Of a stretch of DNA of 64,000 bases, positions 7,464 through 16,273 are shown in pieces; position 1 is the stretch's first letter; each line of letters begins with the position of its first letter. The DNA is from Ancrocorticia populi (GTDB lineage: Bacteria > Actinomycetota > Actinomycetes > Actinomycetales > Actinomycetaceae): positions 62,001 to 126,000 of the forward strand of contig NZ_QETB01000005.1 in NCBI RefSeq assembly GCF_003123745.1, given 5' to 3'. Under the pieces are notes generated by a model. That model had not been told where the DNA came from and searched no databases. It saw nothing but the letters and a program-made list of their open reading frames with translations. A program made the translations under genes and the position numbers.

Positions 7464-9716
7464 ATGAAACTCACAGAACTCGGAAAAGTCATCGGTAGCT
7501 CTGCCACAAAGGTGGTTCGGCGGGGCGGAATGCCGGCGGGGGACTTGCCTGAGCTGACCCGGACGGTCAATGCCTCGAGAGAGCTACGCGGTGAGATTGC
7601 TGGCGTTTTTGGCGCGGCTTCTGGAGAATGGCTCTCACCCGCACTCCTCCATGCCCTGTGTTTCCCGGTGAGCCTCGAGTTGCTTGCGGACCCTCGGCTG
7701 CCAGTCCAGCCTCTCGGGACAGTGGTGACCAGCCAAGCGTGGAGTTTGGATGCGCCGGTGGGGCCGGGCGAGCTGATACTAAAGGCCCGAGTTGCGGCGG
7801 TGGGACGCGACCGTTCGGGCGCCACCGTCACGGTCGAATGCACGCTCTCACGCGAGGGCATCGTCTGCTACACGGAATGTACGAACTATCTGGATAAGTC
7901 GGGTAAGGGTGAGCTGGGGGCTGCCGGGGCGGCGCCCGAGCTAGCTCGCAGCGCTCCCCGCCTCCGCGAGGATTTTGGAGTAGGACGTACCGGGCACCTT
8001 GAAATTGGGCAGCGCCATGCGCTCGCGGTGGGAAGGTTTGGCCCGCAGATTAGCAAGAAATGGGCTCACGCCACCGGAGACATTAACCCGATTCACGTGT
8101 CAAAGGTGAGCGCGCGAGCTTTCGGCTATCGCTCTGTGATCCTCCACGGTGCGGCTGTTGACGCGTGGGCGGCCTGCGAGCTTGGGCTTACTGGGGCCGA
8201 ACCCTGCCGTGGTGCAGCCGCGTTCCGCGCCCCGGTGCTCTTGCCCGCTGCTCTTGAACTCGTGGCCATGGATGATGAGAATTTCGCCGTGATTGACTCG
8301 GGAACCGGGCGGGATCTGGTTCATTTGCGGTATTCGGGAGGGCGTGGATCGGCCGGTCAGCAGGACACTGGTGGGGCGATCGTGCTACCCCGACGCGACG
8401 GCCGGTCAAGCAGCACGGCCGTGTGCCAGGGGATGTGTGCCGGGGCATCCGTGGGCCTGCCGCGCCTGCGAGAGAAGGTTGAGAGCTCCGTGCCGTGGCG
8501 AAAGCACTACCGCGATGCCATGGAGGAGATGAGCTGGTTTGATGCGCCGGAGCGTGGGCATGACTGTGCCGAGGCGGGCTTGGAGGCGCTCGGCTCTATC
8601 GTGCATTTCGCCGATGGCCGGACGCTCTCCGAGGCCGTCATCAAGGATCCCGGTGGGGATGGCGGCGGCGTTGTGGTGGGCGCTGGCGCCGGTGGCGCCA
8701 CCACAGGATTGCCGTTTTCGGACAGGCTGCACCAGTGGCACAAGGACGGCATGCTGCAGCCGGGCGCATATACCGCGCTGAGTGATGTGATCGCCAATCC
8801 GGCCCTACTCCGGGCCGAAGGGATCACCTTCGTGTGTCTTGGCGCGGGGGCCGAACTTTCGCCTGCCCGCCAGCTCCTTCAGTGGGGCTGTGACGTCGCG
8901 GCCGTGGTACGGCCAAGCTCCAAGCGGAGGGCCGGTCTTTTGGGCGCGGCCCAAAAAGGTACTGGGAGGCTCTACCTTTCTCCCGAGGGGGCGAGCGATG
9001 TTGTGGACGCGCCCGAGAGGGTGGCCGGCTGGATCGCTGAGCTACCTGGGCGGCTGGTGACCGTTGATTCGTTGTACGCCCCCGGTTCAGCCTTTTTGTT
9101 GGCGGCCGCTGGGGCCGACGTCGTAGAGCGGCTCGTGTGCGAGGTGCGTTCAGACACGATGCTGGCCTGGATCGGGAGCCCCACCGATGCGTACCGGCTG
9201 GAGGGGGAGCCGCGGGCTGTGTTGGGTAGTGGAGCACTTGCCAAGACCGTCTCGGGGTTTGCTGCCGTTCGGCGCGTGCGTCCTGGCCGGATCGGGGGCG
9301 TGTACCCCGGATTCGTTGATGTGCAGGGCCCGAATTATGCCGCGGCGAAGAGAATCGGAAGGTGGCGAGCAACCGTCGAGTGGGAGGCCGGACGTGACGT
9401 CTCATTCAACGTTGGCCCGATGTCCCTCACCCGGTCCGTCACGAGCAACAGGACGCTGAAGACCGCCTATGCAGGCCTAGAGCAACTAGGGATGCCGCCC
9501 CTTGCCGCGGATACCTCTGCCACCCTGATGGCTGCGCTCCTTCTGTGGGACGTTCACCATCCCGAGGCCGCGCAGCACTCCAATACTTTCCTAACTGATA
9601 AGGCCATTGATTGTGGCTTCTTCTCCAGCCCCTACGAGCCCAACGGGCTCATGGAGCTGGCTGTGGCGCTGGGAGCCGGAGGCGGCATCGCCTCTGGCAT
9701 CAAGCGACTTCTATGA
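7464..9716 (+). CDS. Large MaoC-like hot-dog protein with a novel C-terminal region
   Basis: A 750-residue protein starting at an ATG with a perfect AAGGAGG (7453-7459) five bases upstream. Residues about 70-145 look like a first hot-dog half, and residues 185-280 form a MaoC-type dehydratase half with the hydratase-2-like motif GDINPIHVS (about 205-213) and ILHGAAV. Double hot-dog enzymes hydrate trans-2-enoyl-CoA or -ACP thioesters. The C-terminal 400 residues contain a glycine-rich Rossmann-like strand (FVCLGAGAELSPARQLLQWG) after a Gly-rich linker, and end in a hydrophobic helix-rich region. I do not recognise a named family for this part. No other fatty-acid gene is adjacent, so the substrate cannot be inferred. 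The gene stands alone between terminator and an empty stretch. Confidence 0.7.
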   Translation: MKLTELGKVIGSSATKVVRRGGMPAGDLPELTRTVNASRELRGEIAGVFGAASGEWLSPALLHALCFPVSLELLADPRLPVQPLGTVVTSQAWSLDAPVGPGELILKARVAAVGRDRSGATVTVECTLSREGIVCYTECTNYLDKSGKGELGAAGAAPELARSAPRLREDFGVGRTGHLEIGQRHALAVGRFGPQISKKWAHATGDINPIHVSKVSARAFGYRSVILHGAAVDAWAACELGLTGAEPCRGAAAFRAPVLLPAALELVAMDDENFAVIDSGTGRDLVHLRYSGGRGSAGQQDTGGAIVLPRRDGRSSSTAVCQGMCAGASVGLPRLREKVESSVPWRKHYRDAMEEMSWFDAPERGHDCAEAGLEALGSIVHFADGRTLSEAVIKDPGGDGGGVVVGAGAGGATTGLPFSDRLHQWHKDGMLQPGAYTALSDVIANPALLRAEGITFVCLGAGAELSPARQLLQWGCDVAAVVRPSSKRRAGLLGAAQKGTGRLYLSPEGASDVVDAPERVAGWIAELPGRLVTVDSLYAPGSAFLLAAAGADVVERLVCEVRSDTMLAWIGSPTDAYRLEGEPRAVLGSGALAKTVSGFAAVRRVRPGRIGGVYPGFVDVQGPNYAAAKRIGRWRATVEWEAGRDVSFNVGPMSLTRSVTSNRTLKTAYAGLEQLGMPPLAADTSATLMAALLLWDVHHPEAAQHSNTFLTDKAIDCGFFSSPYEPNGLMELAVALGAGGGIASGIKRLL

Positions 9717-10023
9717 GTTCGAAGGAGCCAGTACCTGACACTCTTGAGCGAGCTTGGTAACAGCCGCCCAATCCTTAGGCAGCCACAAGATCCTCCAGCG
9801 TCCGAAGAGATCGCGTCCCAGCCGCAGTCAGCAACAAACGTGGGAGCGGAGATAAAAGAGAGGGAGGATTCGTCGTCGTCGGAAATAACGGGGCGGCGCA
9901 TATGCTCTTGTATTCCACCACGCCGTAAAAGGTACACGTGCCGCATTTGGACTCGGCGGCATGGGGAAAGAAGGAGCGGATGCCGCACGGCCACATAGCA
10001 GCGCAGGCGGCATCCGCCCAGTC
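9717..10023. other. Gene-free stretch between the MaoC-like gene and gntP
   Basis: About 300 bp without a convincing gene. Short open frames exist on both strands (for example 9744-9998 plus and 9775-9996 minus) but none has a ribosome binding site, family motif or consistent coding pattern. The minus frame contains a Cys-rich segment (SKCGTCTFYG) that might be a decayed coding remnant. No strong hairpin was found. Confidence 0.5.
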
Positions 10024-11358
10024 TTATATGAAGATGTCTGCCACCATCACGAAGGCTAGGCCGAATACGGAGACAGCCGTTTCCATCAGTGACCAAGTCT
10101 TGATCGTTTGGCCAACCGTCATGCCGAAGTACTCCTTAACCAGCCAGAAGCCGGCATCGTTAACATGGCTGAAGAACACCGAACCGGACCCGATTGCGAG
10201 CACCAACAGAGCGGTTTCTGTGGCCGGGAGTCCGGCGGCGATGGGTGCCATAATGCCGCTGGCGGTAATGGTGGCCACCGTGGCCGATCCCGTTGCGAGG
10301 CGGATGAACACCGCCACGAGCCAACCAGCGATGAGGACTGGAAGATCCCACGAGACGAGTGTGTCAGCGATAACGTCCGCGATACCTGAATCAACGAGCG
10401 TCTCCTTGAAGCCGCCACCTGCGGCAACGATGAGGAGGATGCCAGCGATGGGTCCGAAGGAGGAACCGACTAGATCATTGACTTCGTCGCGGGACTTACC
10501 GATCGTGTATCCGAAGGCGAACATCGCCACAACAGCGGTGATCGTTAGAGCAATAAGTGGCGTTCCAACGAATACGATGGCTTTGCCAAAGGCGGATCCT
10601 TCCCAGCCGCCCACCTCAATGATGGTGCGGGCAAGCATGAGCAAAACGGGCAGGAGAATCACGAAGATCGAAACACCGAAGTTTGGGCGCTTGGCGCCTT
10701 CCTTGGCTCCCTTGGCTCCGAGGAAATCCTCGTTCGCTCGCACAGGAACCCACCTAGCCATGGGCTTGGCCAGAAGCGGACCGGAGAGGATCACGGTGGG
10801 GATAGCGATGATGAGGCCGAAGCCGAGCGTCATACCAAGGTTGGCGCCAAGGCTGTCAATCGCGATTAGTGGACCGGGGTGGGGCGGCACGAGGGCATGC
10901 AGAACCGAGAGGCCCGCTAGTGCTGGGATTCCCACGAGGATGGCGGGTTGCTTGGCGCGGCGGGCCGCGAACATCACCACGGGGATGAGGATAACCACGC
11001 CCACCTCAAAGAAGAGCGGGATGCCGATCACGAACGCGATGAGCGCCATAGCCCAAGGCAGTCGTTTGACCGGTGTCTTATCGAGGATCGTGTCAACGAT
11101 AGCATCTGCGCCACCGGATCCGACCATGAGGGTGCCGATGATCGATCCGAGCACGATGAGAAGGCCCGTACCGGAAATCGTGTTGCCCACACCCGTTGTG
11201 AAGCTAGCGAAAAGGTCTACGTAGTTCACGCCTGCCGCAATCGCCATGACGCCCGATCCGGCCATCAGTGCGAGGAAGGGATGTATTTTGACCCAAACGA
11301 TCAGGATAACGATTGTCGCAATGCCGGCAAGTGCGGCAAGGACTAATTGTCCCGTCAT
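10024..11358 (-). CDS. gntP: Gluconate permease, GntP family
   Basis: A 444-residue polytopic membrane protein with about 12-13 hydrophobic segments. It shows family signatures of GntP-type H+/gluconate symporters: VLGSIIGTLMVGSGGADAIV near residue 70, PHPGPLIAIDSLGANLGMTL near residue 150, and SGSVFFSHVNDAGFWLVKEY near residue 395. It lies eight bases downstream of gntK on the same strand, consistent with a gntK-gntP operon that imports gluconate for phosphorylation. A GGAGAA box precedes the ATG. Other organic acids are possible substrates for this family, but the neighbours argue for gluconate. Confidence 0.92.
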   Translation of the reverse strand: MTGQLVLAALAGIATIVILIVWVKIHPFLALMAGSGVMAIAAGVNYVDLFASFTTGVGNTISGTGLLIVLGSIIGTLMVGSGGADAIVDTILDKTPVKRLPWAMALIAFVIGIPLFFEVGVVILIPVVMFAARRAKQPAILVGIPALAGLSVLHALVPPHPGPLIAIDSLGANLGMTLGFGLIIAIPTVILSGPLLAKPMARWVPVRANEDFLGAKGAKEGAKRPNFGVSIFVILLPVLLMLARTIIEVGGWEGSAFGKAIVFVGTPLIALTITAVVAMFAFGYTIGKSRDEVNDLVGSSFGPIAGILLIVAAGGGFKETLVDSGIADVIADTLVSWDLPVLIAGWLVAVFIRLATGSATVATITASGIMAPIAAGLPATETALLVLAIGSGSVFFSHVNDAGFWLVKEYFGMTVGQTIKTWSLMETAVSVFGLAFVMVADIFI

Positions 11359-11366
11359 GAGTTCTC

Positions 11367-11903
11367 CTAGTTGGTTGTTGTTGTTTGGTTGATAGCGCCG
11401 AGCTTTTCCAGTTCGGAAAGTGCGACGGCAACGATGGTGTCCACGTCCGCGTCAATATCGACGACGACGCCAAGTTCGTCCGTCTCTAGTTGTTCGAGGG
11501 TGTCCAGCTGAGAATCGAGGAGCGCGGGTGGCATGAAGTGCCCCTTGCGGGCGTTCATCCGGGCGGTAAGGAGTTCCTTCGTGCCGGCCAGATGGACGAA
11601 ATAGGTCTTTCCGGGGGCTGCTGAGAGGCGGTCCCGGTAGGAGCGGCGCAGGGCCGAGCAAGTCACTACGGTAGATTGCCCCTGTTCTGCTTGCGTTTTT
11701 GTCCAATCGACTATCAGATCCAGCCAGGGCCACCGGTCCTCGTCTGTCAGGGGCGTGCCAGCGCTCATCTTGTCGATGTTGGCTTGTGGATGGAGTTCGT
11801 CGCCTTCGGCGAGGCTCCAGCCGAGCCGATCGGCGATCTCTTGGGCGATTGTGGACTTTCCGCAGCCCGCCACGCCCATCACGATCAAATGTGTGGTAGT
11901 CAT
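11367..11903 (-). CDS. gntK: Gluconokinase
   Basis: A 178-residue kinase of the shikimate-kinase-like fold. It has the P-loop GVAGCGKST near residues 10-18, the substrate segment EGDELHPQANIDKMSAGTPL, TCSALRRSYRDRLS, and the GHFMPPALLDSQLDTLE motif typical of GntK. It phosphorylates gluconate to 6-phosphogluconate in the cytoplasm, feeding Gnd. A GGAAGG box lies six bases before the ATG, almost identical to that of gnd (GGAAGGTCGA). It is upstream of gntP by eight bases and downstream of gnd by 93 bp on the same strand. Confidence 0.94.
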   Translation of the reverse strand: MTTTHLIVMGVAGCGKSTIAQEIADRLGWSLAEGDELHPQANIDKMSAGTPLTDEDRWPWLDLIVDWTKTQAEQGQSTVVTCSALRRSYRDRLSAAPGKTYFVHLAGTKELLTARMNARKGHFMPPALLDSQLDTLEQLETDELGVVVDIDADVDTIVAVALSELEKLGAINQTTTTN

Positions 11904-11996
11904 CTTCGACCTTCCTAGTCCAGTGAATGGAAGTTGTTTTGTAATCTTCTTGGTGATTTTGGGGTAGTTCCTAACCTTGGTTCGGACGATCGTCCT

Positions 11997-13454
11997 CTAG
12001 CTGGAGGTTTGGATTTGTTGGCGGTCATCTTCCCAGACAATATGGAAGCTGCCTGCGGCGTCTGTGCGTTCGAAGGTGTGCGCTCCGAAGTAGTCTCGGA
12101 GTAGCTGGACTAGCGCGGTGGAGAGGCGTGGGGTTTCGAGCAGTGTTTGGTGGTTGAGCGAAGTGGCCAGAGCTGGAATCGGAATGGCCGCGAGGCTTGC
12201 GCCTGCCACTGTCTGGCGTAGTGAGTGCATGCCAGCAATCACTTGCCCACGGAACGGCTCGGTTGCCGTGAAGGAAGCGCTTTCAGGATCATTCTCGTAT
12301 ATCGCGGAGATATCTCCCAAGAAACCCGCCCGGATAATGCAGCCGGCCCGCCAAATTCTGCTAATGTCCGCTAGATTGATTCCCCAGTTGTTCTCGGCGG
12401 AAGCCGCCGCAAGGAGTGACATCCCCTGCTGGTAGGCGATGAGCCTAGCCGTGAAGTATGCATCGCGGATAGTTGTGGGGGAGACGTTGAGTCTGGGAGT
12501 TTGTTCCCCTTCTGGGTGGAGCCATGCCTCCCGCTCACGTACCGCGGATGAAGCTGAGCGGACGAACGTTGATGCTCCGATGATGCTAACGGCAACCCCG
12601 TAATCCGCTCCGGCCATGACGGTCCATGCGCCGGTTCCTTTTCCTTTAGCTTGATCGAGAATGTGGTCCACCAGAGAACCCTCGTGGGTGGGGTCCTTGA
12701 CCGAGAGCACTTCCACCGCTGACTCTAAGAGGAAGGAGCGGTTCTTCCCTTGGTTCCATGAGGAGAGCTCCGTGGCCACTTCTTTGGTTGTGAGACCGGC
12801 GGAACGCAGCAGCGTGTAGGCCTCCGAGATCAGCTCGATATCTGCATATTCGATTCCGTTATGGACCATTTTGGTGAAGTGGCCAGATGCGCCCGACCCC
12901 ACGAGAGTCACGCAAGGCTGGCCGTCTTCCGCTTTCGCTGCTATGGGTTCGAGGAGTGGTTTGAGTGCTTCCCAGACGCTAGGATCGCCGCCGAGCATAA
13001 GCGAAGGCCCCCAGAGGGCACCTTGTTCGCCGCCGGAAACGCCCATCCCGATGAACTTGATGCCGTGCTGGGCGGCGTAGGCGATGTGTTTTTCGGTCTC
13101 GATGTAATGTGTGTTGCCACCGTCGATCACCATGGCACCCGGTTCGAGTTCCGCACACAGTGAGGCAAGCGCCGCTTCAACGGGCTTTCCTGCGGGGACC
13201 ATCAGAAGGACGACCTGTGGATGTTTGAGAGATCCCACGAACTCGCCGACCTCCGAGAAGCCGCGAAGATCTGCCTCGGGGTGTTGAGCTAGAAGTACAT
13301 CAACCTTTTCCTGATTGAGGTCAAATATCGCGATAGGTTGTTTCAAATTGCGTTCGAGGTTGCGAGCAAGGCTTGCTCCCATCACGCCCGTGCCAACTAC
13401 GCCGATGGGACATTCCATGATTGTTGGTTCTGTAGTGCTACGTGAAGTGATCAT
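11997..13454 (-). CDS. gnd: 6-phosphogluconate dehydrogenase, decarboxylating
   Basis: A 485-residue enzyme of the long Gnd type, converting 6-phosphogluconate to ribulose 5-phosphate with NADP. It has the N-terminal dinucleotide motif GVVGTGVMGASLARN, VIDGGNTHYIETE, GMGVSGGEQGALWGPSLM, and the substrate-binding KMVHNGIEYAD. The ATG at 13454 is preceded by GGAAGG at a six-base distance, so I keep it although the homologous region only starts at MECPIGV. A promoter and palindrome lie upstream (13522-13556). It heads the gnd-gntK-gntP cluster, so it is likely coinduced with gluconate uptake. Confidence 0.95.
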   Translation of the reverse strand: MITSRSTTEPTIMECPIGVVGTGVMGASLARNLERNLKQPIAIFDLNQEKVDVLLAQHPEADLRGFSEVGEFVGSLKHPQVVLLMVPAGKPVEAALASLCAELEPGAMVIDGGNTHYIETEKHIAYAAQHGIKFIGMGVSGGEQGALWGPSLMLGGDPSVWEALKPLLEPIAAKAEDGQPCVTLVGSGASGHFTKMVHNGIEYADIELISEAYTLLRSAGLTTKEVATELSSWNQGKNRSFLLESAVEVLSVKDPTHEGSLVDHILDQAKGKGTGAWTVMAGADYGVAVSIIGASTFVRSASSAVREREAWLHPEGEQTPRLNVSPTTIRDAYFTARLIAYQQGMSLLAAASAENNWGINLADISRIWRAGCIIRAGFLGDISAIYENDPESASFTATEPFRGQVIAGMHSLRQTVAGASLAAIPIPALATSLNHQTLLETPRLSTALVQLLRDYFGAHTFERTDAAGSFHIVWEDDRQQIQTSS

Positions 13455-13521
13455 CGTCGACCTTCCAATTTGAGCTCCACTGCTTTCCTTACGGCGACCC
13501 TAGCGTATATGAGAAGCTTTG

Positions 13522-13556
13522 TATATAAAAAGAGAGTCTTAATTACACAAAGTGTA
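13522..13556 (-). promoter_or_regulatory. gnd promoter overlapped by a palindromic operator
   Basis: On the minus strand TTGTGT (13550-13545) and TATATA (13527-13522) are separated by exactly 17 bp. The palindrome TACACAAAGTGTA (13544-13556) covers the -35 element. FadR-subfamily GntR repressors bind short dyads of this type, and a gene for one starts 65 bp away in the opposite direction. Confidence 0.7.
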
Positions 13557-13620
13557 TGACCTAACTTTCGGACGGTATGCTTAGAGGACTATCGTCGCAG
13601 GGATTCAGGAGTTTCATACC

Positions 13621-14358
13621 ATGGCAAACGAAGCGGGGAATCTGCTCCATCACGACATTTCGCAGAAGCTCGGCGTCGAAATTATTGATGGCGAGTGGGA
13701 GACCGGAACTTCTCGAACACTTGAAGAAATCCAGAGTCGGTTTGGTGTGTCGCGAACCGTGGCGCGTGAGGCTTCTCGCCAGCTTGAGGCTCTTGGTCTC
13801 GTCCAAACTCGCCGCCGGCTTGGACTCACTGCTCAGGGAATGGAATCGTGGAATGTGCTAGATGCCCAGCTCATTGACTGGAGGCTGCATTCCACGGATC
13901 GCGAGGCTCAGATCTATTCGCTCACGCAGCTAAGGCTTGCCGTCGAACCTCAGGCGGCCGAGGGCACTGCGCGCTTCGCTTCCGTTCACACCCGGGCGCG
14001 CCTTCTACCACTGGCCTCCGAAATGCGACGTACTGGTGAGGCGGGGCTCTTGGATGAATTCCTCGGCTATGACATCGAGTTTCATACCCTTCTCCTACGG
14101 TCCTCCGGGAATGAGATGTTTGCGGCACTGGCGGACCTAGTTGCGGTGGTGCTTCAGGGGCGCACTGAACTCGGACTAATGCCTGCTCAGCCAAAGCCTC
14201 AGGCGCTTGATGGCCACCAAGCGGTAGCGGAAGCCGTGTTTGAAGGAAATCCCGAAGGTGCGCGCCGCGCTATGGAAGGCGTGCTACGCGAAGTTCATGA
14301 GGCTTTCAGTGAGGCTGAGTTGGCACAGCCGAGGAGTGGCGCAAGGTCAGCCGACTAA
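13621..14358 (+). CDS. GntR-family regulator (FadR subfamily), likely gluconate regulon repressor
   Basis: A 245-residue protein with an N-terminal winged helix (about residues 8-75; SRTLEEIQSRFGVSRTVAREASRQLEALGLVQTRRRLGLTA) and a C-terminal FCD effector domain (about 95-225), including the metal/effector-binding histidines (FHTLLL, GHQAVAEAVF). It is divergent from gnd-gntK-gntP, and a palindrome on the gnd -35 element lies between, so it probably represses the gluconate genes and is released by gluconate or 6-phosphogluconate. The effector is inferred from the neighbours. No clear ribosome binding site precedes the ATG. Confidence 0.88.
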   Translation: MANEAGNLLHHDISQKLGVEIIDGEWETGTSRTLEEIQSRFGVSRTVAREASRQLEALGLVQTRRRLGLTAQGMESWNVLDAQLIDWRLHSTDREAQIYSLTQLRLAVEPQAAEGTARFASVHTRARLLPLASEMRRTGEAGLLDEFLGYDIEFHTLLLRSSGNEMFAALADLVAVVLQGRTELGLMPAQPKPQALDGHQAVAEAVFEGNPEGARRAMEGVLREVHEAFSEAELAQPRSGARSAD

Positions 14359-14552
14359 CAGCCTGAGCCTCTGGACATTTCCGCACGTGTTGTCGAGGCG
14401 CTTGGCGTCGAGGACTCGCGCGCTGCCGATCTTTCTGGGGCCGAGCTTTAGCTATTTCTTAGGGCTGCTTCTGGTGGTGTTCTACCGTTTTATAACGACG
14501 ACGGTTTCTTATCTCCCAATCACCTTTAATAACGTTTGGGTGTGTTTAGGCA

Positions 14553-14601
14553 TTGTGTTTCGAATGGTCGTTCGGTAAACTAGGGGTAGAACAATCATTC
14601 G
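14553..14601 (+). promoter_or_regulatory. Promoter with two LexA-like (SOS) boxes in front of the DUF222/HNH gene
   Basis: TTGTGT (14553-14558) and TAAACT (14576-14581) are separated by 17 bp. A LexA-like box CGAATGGTCGTTCG (14561-14574) fills the spacer. A second one (14588-14601, CGAATGATTGTTCT on the minus strand) lies at the expected transcription start. The actinobacterial SOS box is CGAAC-N4-GTTCG; the first differs at one base, the second at two. The rest of the 276-bp gap shows nothing else. Confidence 0.7.
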
Positions 14602-14634
14602 GACATGTGACAGTTTCTTGGTAGGCACGAGGGG

Positions 14635-16143
14635 GTGGGCGTGGTGACAGCGGTTGAGGATACGGCCCGTGAATCGGATGCGTGGGTCCCTGAAGCGTGG
14701 GCCGAGCACCACCCCGCACCACCCTCCGAAGAAGATTACGCAGCACACGATATCGACTGGGTAGGCGAATCAGCCGCCGTGCTCACCACGACTGTTTCCC
14801 AAGACGCCGACGGGGCCGTGCGGGTCCTGCAGATCGTACGGGACTTGCTGCGCGGGCAGCTGGCTGCTGGTAGCGAGGCGGCCTGTATTGATCAGATCCG
14901 CCTCCTGGAGGACATTAAAAGCGCCGCCGCCGCAGCCCAGGTGGTGGCGACCGAGGAGTTTCGCCATCGTCGTGACCAGGCCGAGGCAGATGCTGGTATC
15001 AAGCTGGAACAGCGAGCTAGAGGCATCGGCAGCGAGATCGGACTCGCTAGGAGGGTTTCACCCCAGCAAGGATCCGCAGCGGTCCGCACCGCCCACACTC
15101 TCACCACCGACATGCCCCACGCGTTAGAAGCACTGTGCGACGGGCGACTGTCGGAGTACACGGTGGGGCTGGTGGTCAAAGAAACCAGCCACCTGGACCC
15201 GGCAGGCAAAACCGCGATCGATCGGCATATGGCACCCCGCTACGGAAAGACCGGCTCGCGCCGTCTGGCCGGTGAGGTCCGGGCCGTAGCCCAGCAGGCC
15301 GACCCAGTGGCTTATATGAAAGCCCACGCTCTGGCTAAGTCTGCTCGGGCGGTGAGCATACGTCCGGCACCGTCGGGGATGGCCTACCTGACCGCCCTAC
15401 TACCGTTAGGGCAGGCTTTTGCTTGTAAGAAAGCCCTCCACGAGGCGGCCACCTCTATGGCCTTCAGCGAGGAGACCGTGCAGGCTGGCCCGGCCCAGCT
15501 CGAAGCCGACCTGCTCGTCCAGCGCCTGACGGGGCAAGCCCATGCTGAGGCAGTCAACATCGAAGTCCAGTTGGTCATGACTGACGAAACATTGCTCGGC
15601 ACCACCAGCACAGTTCAGACTCCGGGGCATACTGCTTCCGTCTCTCCGGTCATTGATAATACGGGTCGGCACGCCGAGGATGTGTTTACTGCCGCGTGGA
15701 TGCCCGGCTATGGTCCCATCCCTGCAGCACTCGCGCGGGACATGCTTGACCCGGTCCATGATCACCAGAGCCCAGCTAGGGTGTTTCTACGGCGAGTGTT
15801 GACCGATCCGGTCACCGGCGACATCACGAAGATCGACACCCGGAAACGCGAATTCACCGGGGCGATCCGTCGGGCGTTGGTTCTGCGTGATCAGCAGTGC
15901 CGGACCCCATGGTGTAACGCACCCATCGCCCATTTAGACCACGCCCACCCGTTCGCCAAAGGCGGCCACACAAGCGCTGGCAACGGGACCGGGCTCTGCG
16001 CCCGCTGTAACTACACCAAAGAAAACCCCGGCTGGCACCACACCCCCACCAACACCAGCACCCGAAACATCACCACACCCACAGGCCACACCTACCAAAG
16101 CCAAGCACCACCCATAGTGCCAAGTCTGACAAGAAGGAATTAG
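14635..16143 (+). CDS. DUF222 / 13E12-repeat family protein with HNH endonuclease domain
   Basis: A 502-residue protein. Residues about 60-330 form the helical DUF222 domain (AAAAQVVATEEFRHRRDQA, GSEIGLARRVSPQQG, and the AVSIRPAPSGMAYLTALLP segment). The C-terminal part has a Cys-containing HNH motif (QQCRTPWCNAPIAHLDHAHPF ... NGTGLCARCNYTKE) near residues 420-460, with Cys pairs that probably bind zinc. These genes are multi-copy in actinobacteria, where 13E12 members of M. tuberculosis are part of the LexA regulon. Their biological role is unknown. Start codons GTG 14635, 14641 and 14644 are all possible. The promoter has LexA-like boxes. Confidence 0.9.
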   Translation: MGVVTAVEDTARESDAWVPEAWAEHHPAPPSEEDYAAHDIDWVGESAAVLTTTVSQDADGAVRVLQIVRDLLRGQLAAGSEAACIDQIRLLEDIKSAAAAAQVVATEEFRHRRDQAEADAGIKLEQRARGIGSEIGLARRVSPQQGSAAVRTAHTLTTDMPHALEALCDGRLSEYTVGLVVKETSHLDPAGKTAIDRHMAPRYGKTGSRRLAGEVRAVAQQADPVAYMKAHALAKSARAVSIRPAPSGMAYLTALLPLGQAFACKKALHEAATSMAFSEETVQAGPAQLEADLLVQRLTGQAHAEAVNIEVQLVMTDETLLGTTSTVQTPGHTASVSPVIDNTGRHAEDVFTAAWMPGYGPIPAALARDMLDPVHDHQSPARVFLRRVLTDPVTGDITKIDTRKREFTGAIRRALVLRDQQCRTPWCNAPIAHLDHAHPFAKGGHTSAGNGTGLCARCNYTKENPGWHHTPTNTSTRNITTPTGHTYQSQAPPIVPSLTRRN

Positions 16144-16237
16144 AGAGGTTTACGAACGTCTCGAAGAAAAATCATCGGACGTTCTCGTCGGACGGGGTGT
16201 TTAGCGCTTCGCGCCTTCAGCCCCATCCTCATCTTCG

Positions 16238-16261
16238 GAAGAGAGCATCGATGCTCTCTTC
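16238..16261. repeat. 24-nt perfect palindrome between the HNH gene and tRNA-Pro
   Basis: The arms GAAGAGAGCATC (16238-16249) and GATGCTCTCTTC (16250-16261) are perfect reverse complements with no spacer. It lies 94 bp after the HNH stop and 13 bp beyond the 3' end of tRNA-Pro. No T-run follows on either strand, so a simple terminator is uncertain. A weaker dyad (GAACGTC 16154-16160, GACGTTC 16178-16184) lies nearby. Confidence 0.6.
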
Positions 16262-16273
16262 GCTCAGATTTCG

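Noticed and set aside
9744-9998. Short open frames between the MaoC-like gene and gntP
   Set aside because: No start signal, no family resemblance, and frames on both strands are equally long; reported as a gene-free stretch.
11984-11995. 12-nt palindrome GGACGATCGTCC next to the gnd stop
   Set aside because: Too short and without a T-run to call a terminator, and far from any promoter.
13560-13620. Start codons upstream of ATG 13621 for the GntR-family gene
   Set aside because: The extra residues would cover the promoter region and are not part of the winged-helix domain.
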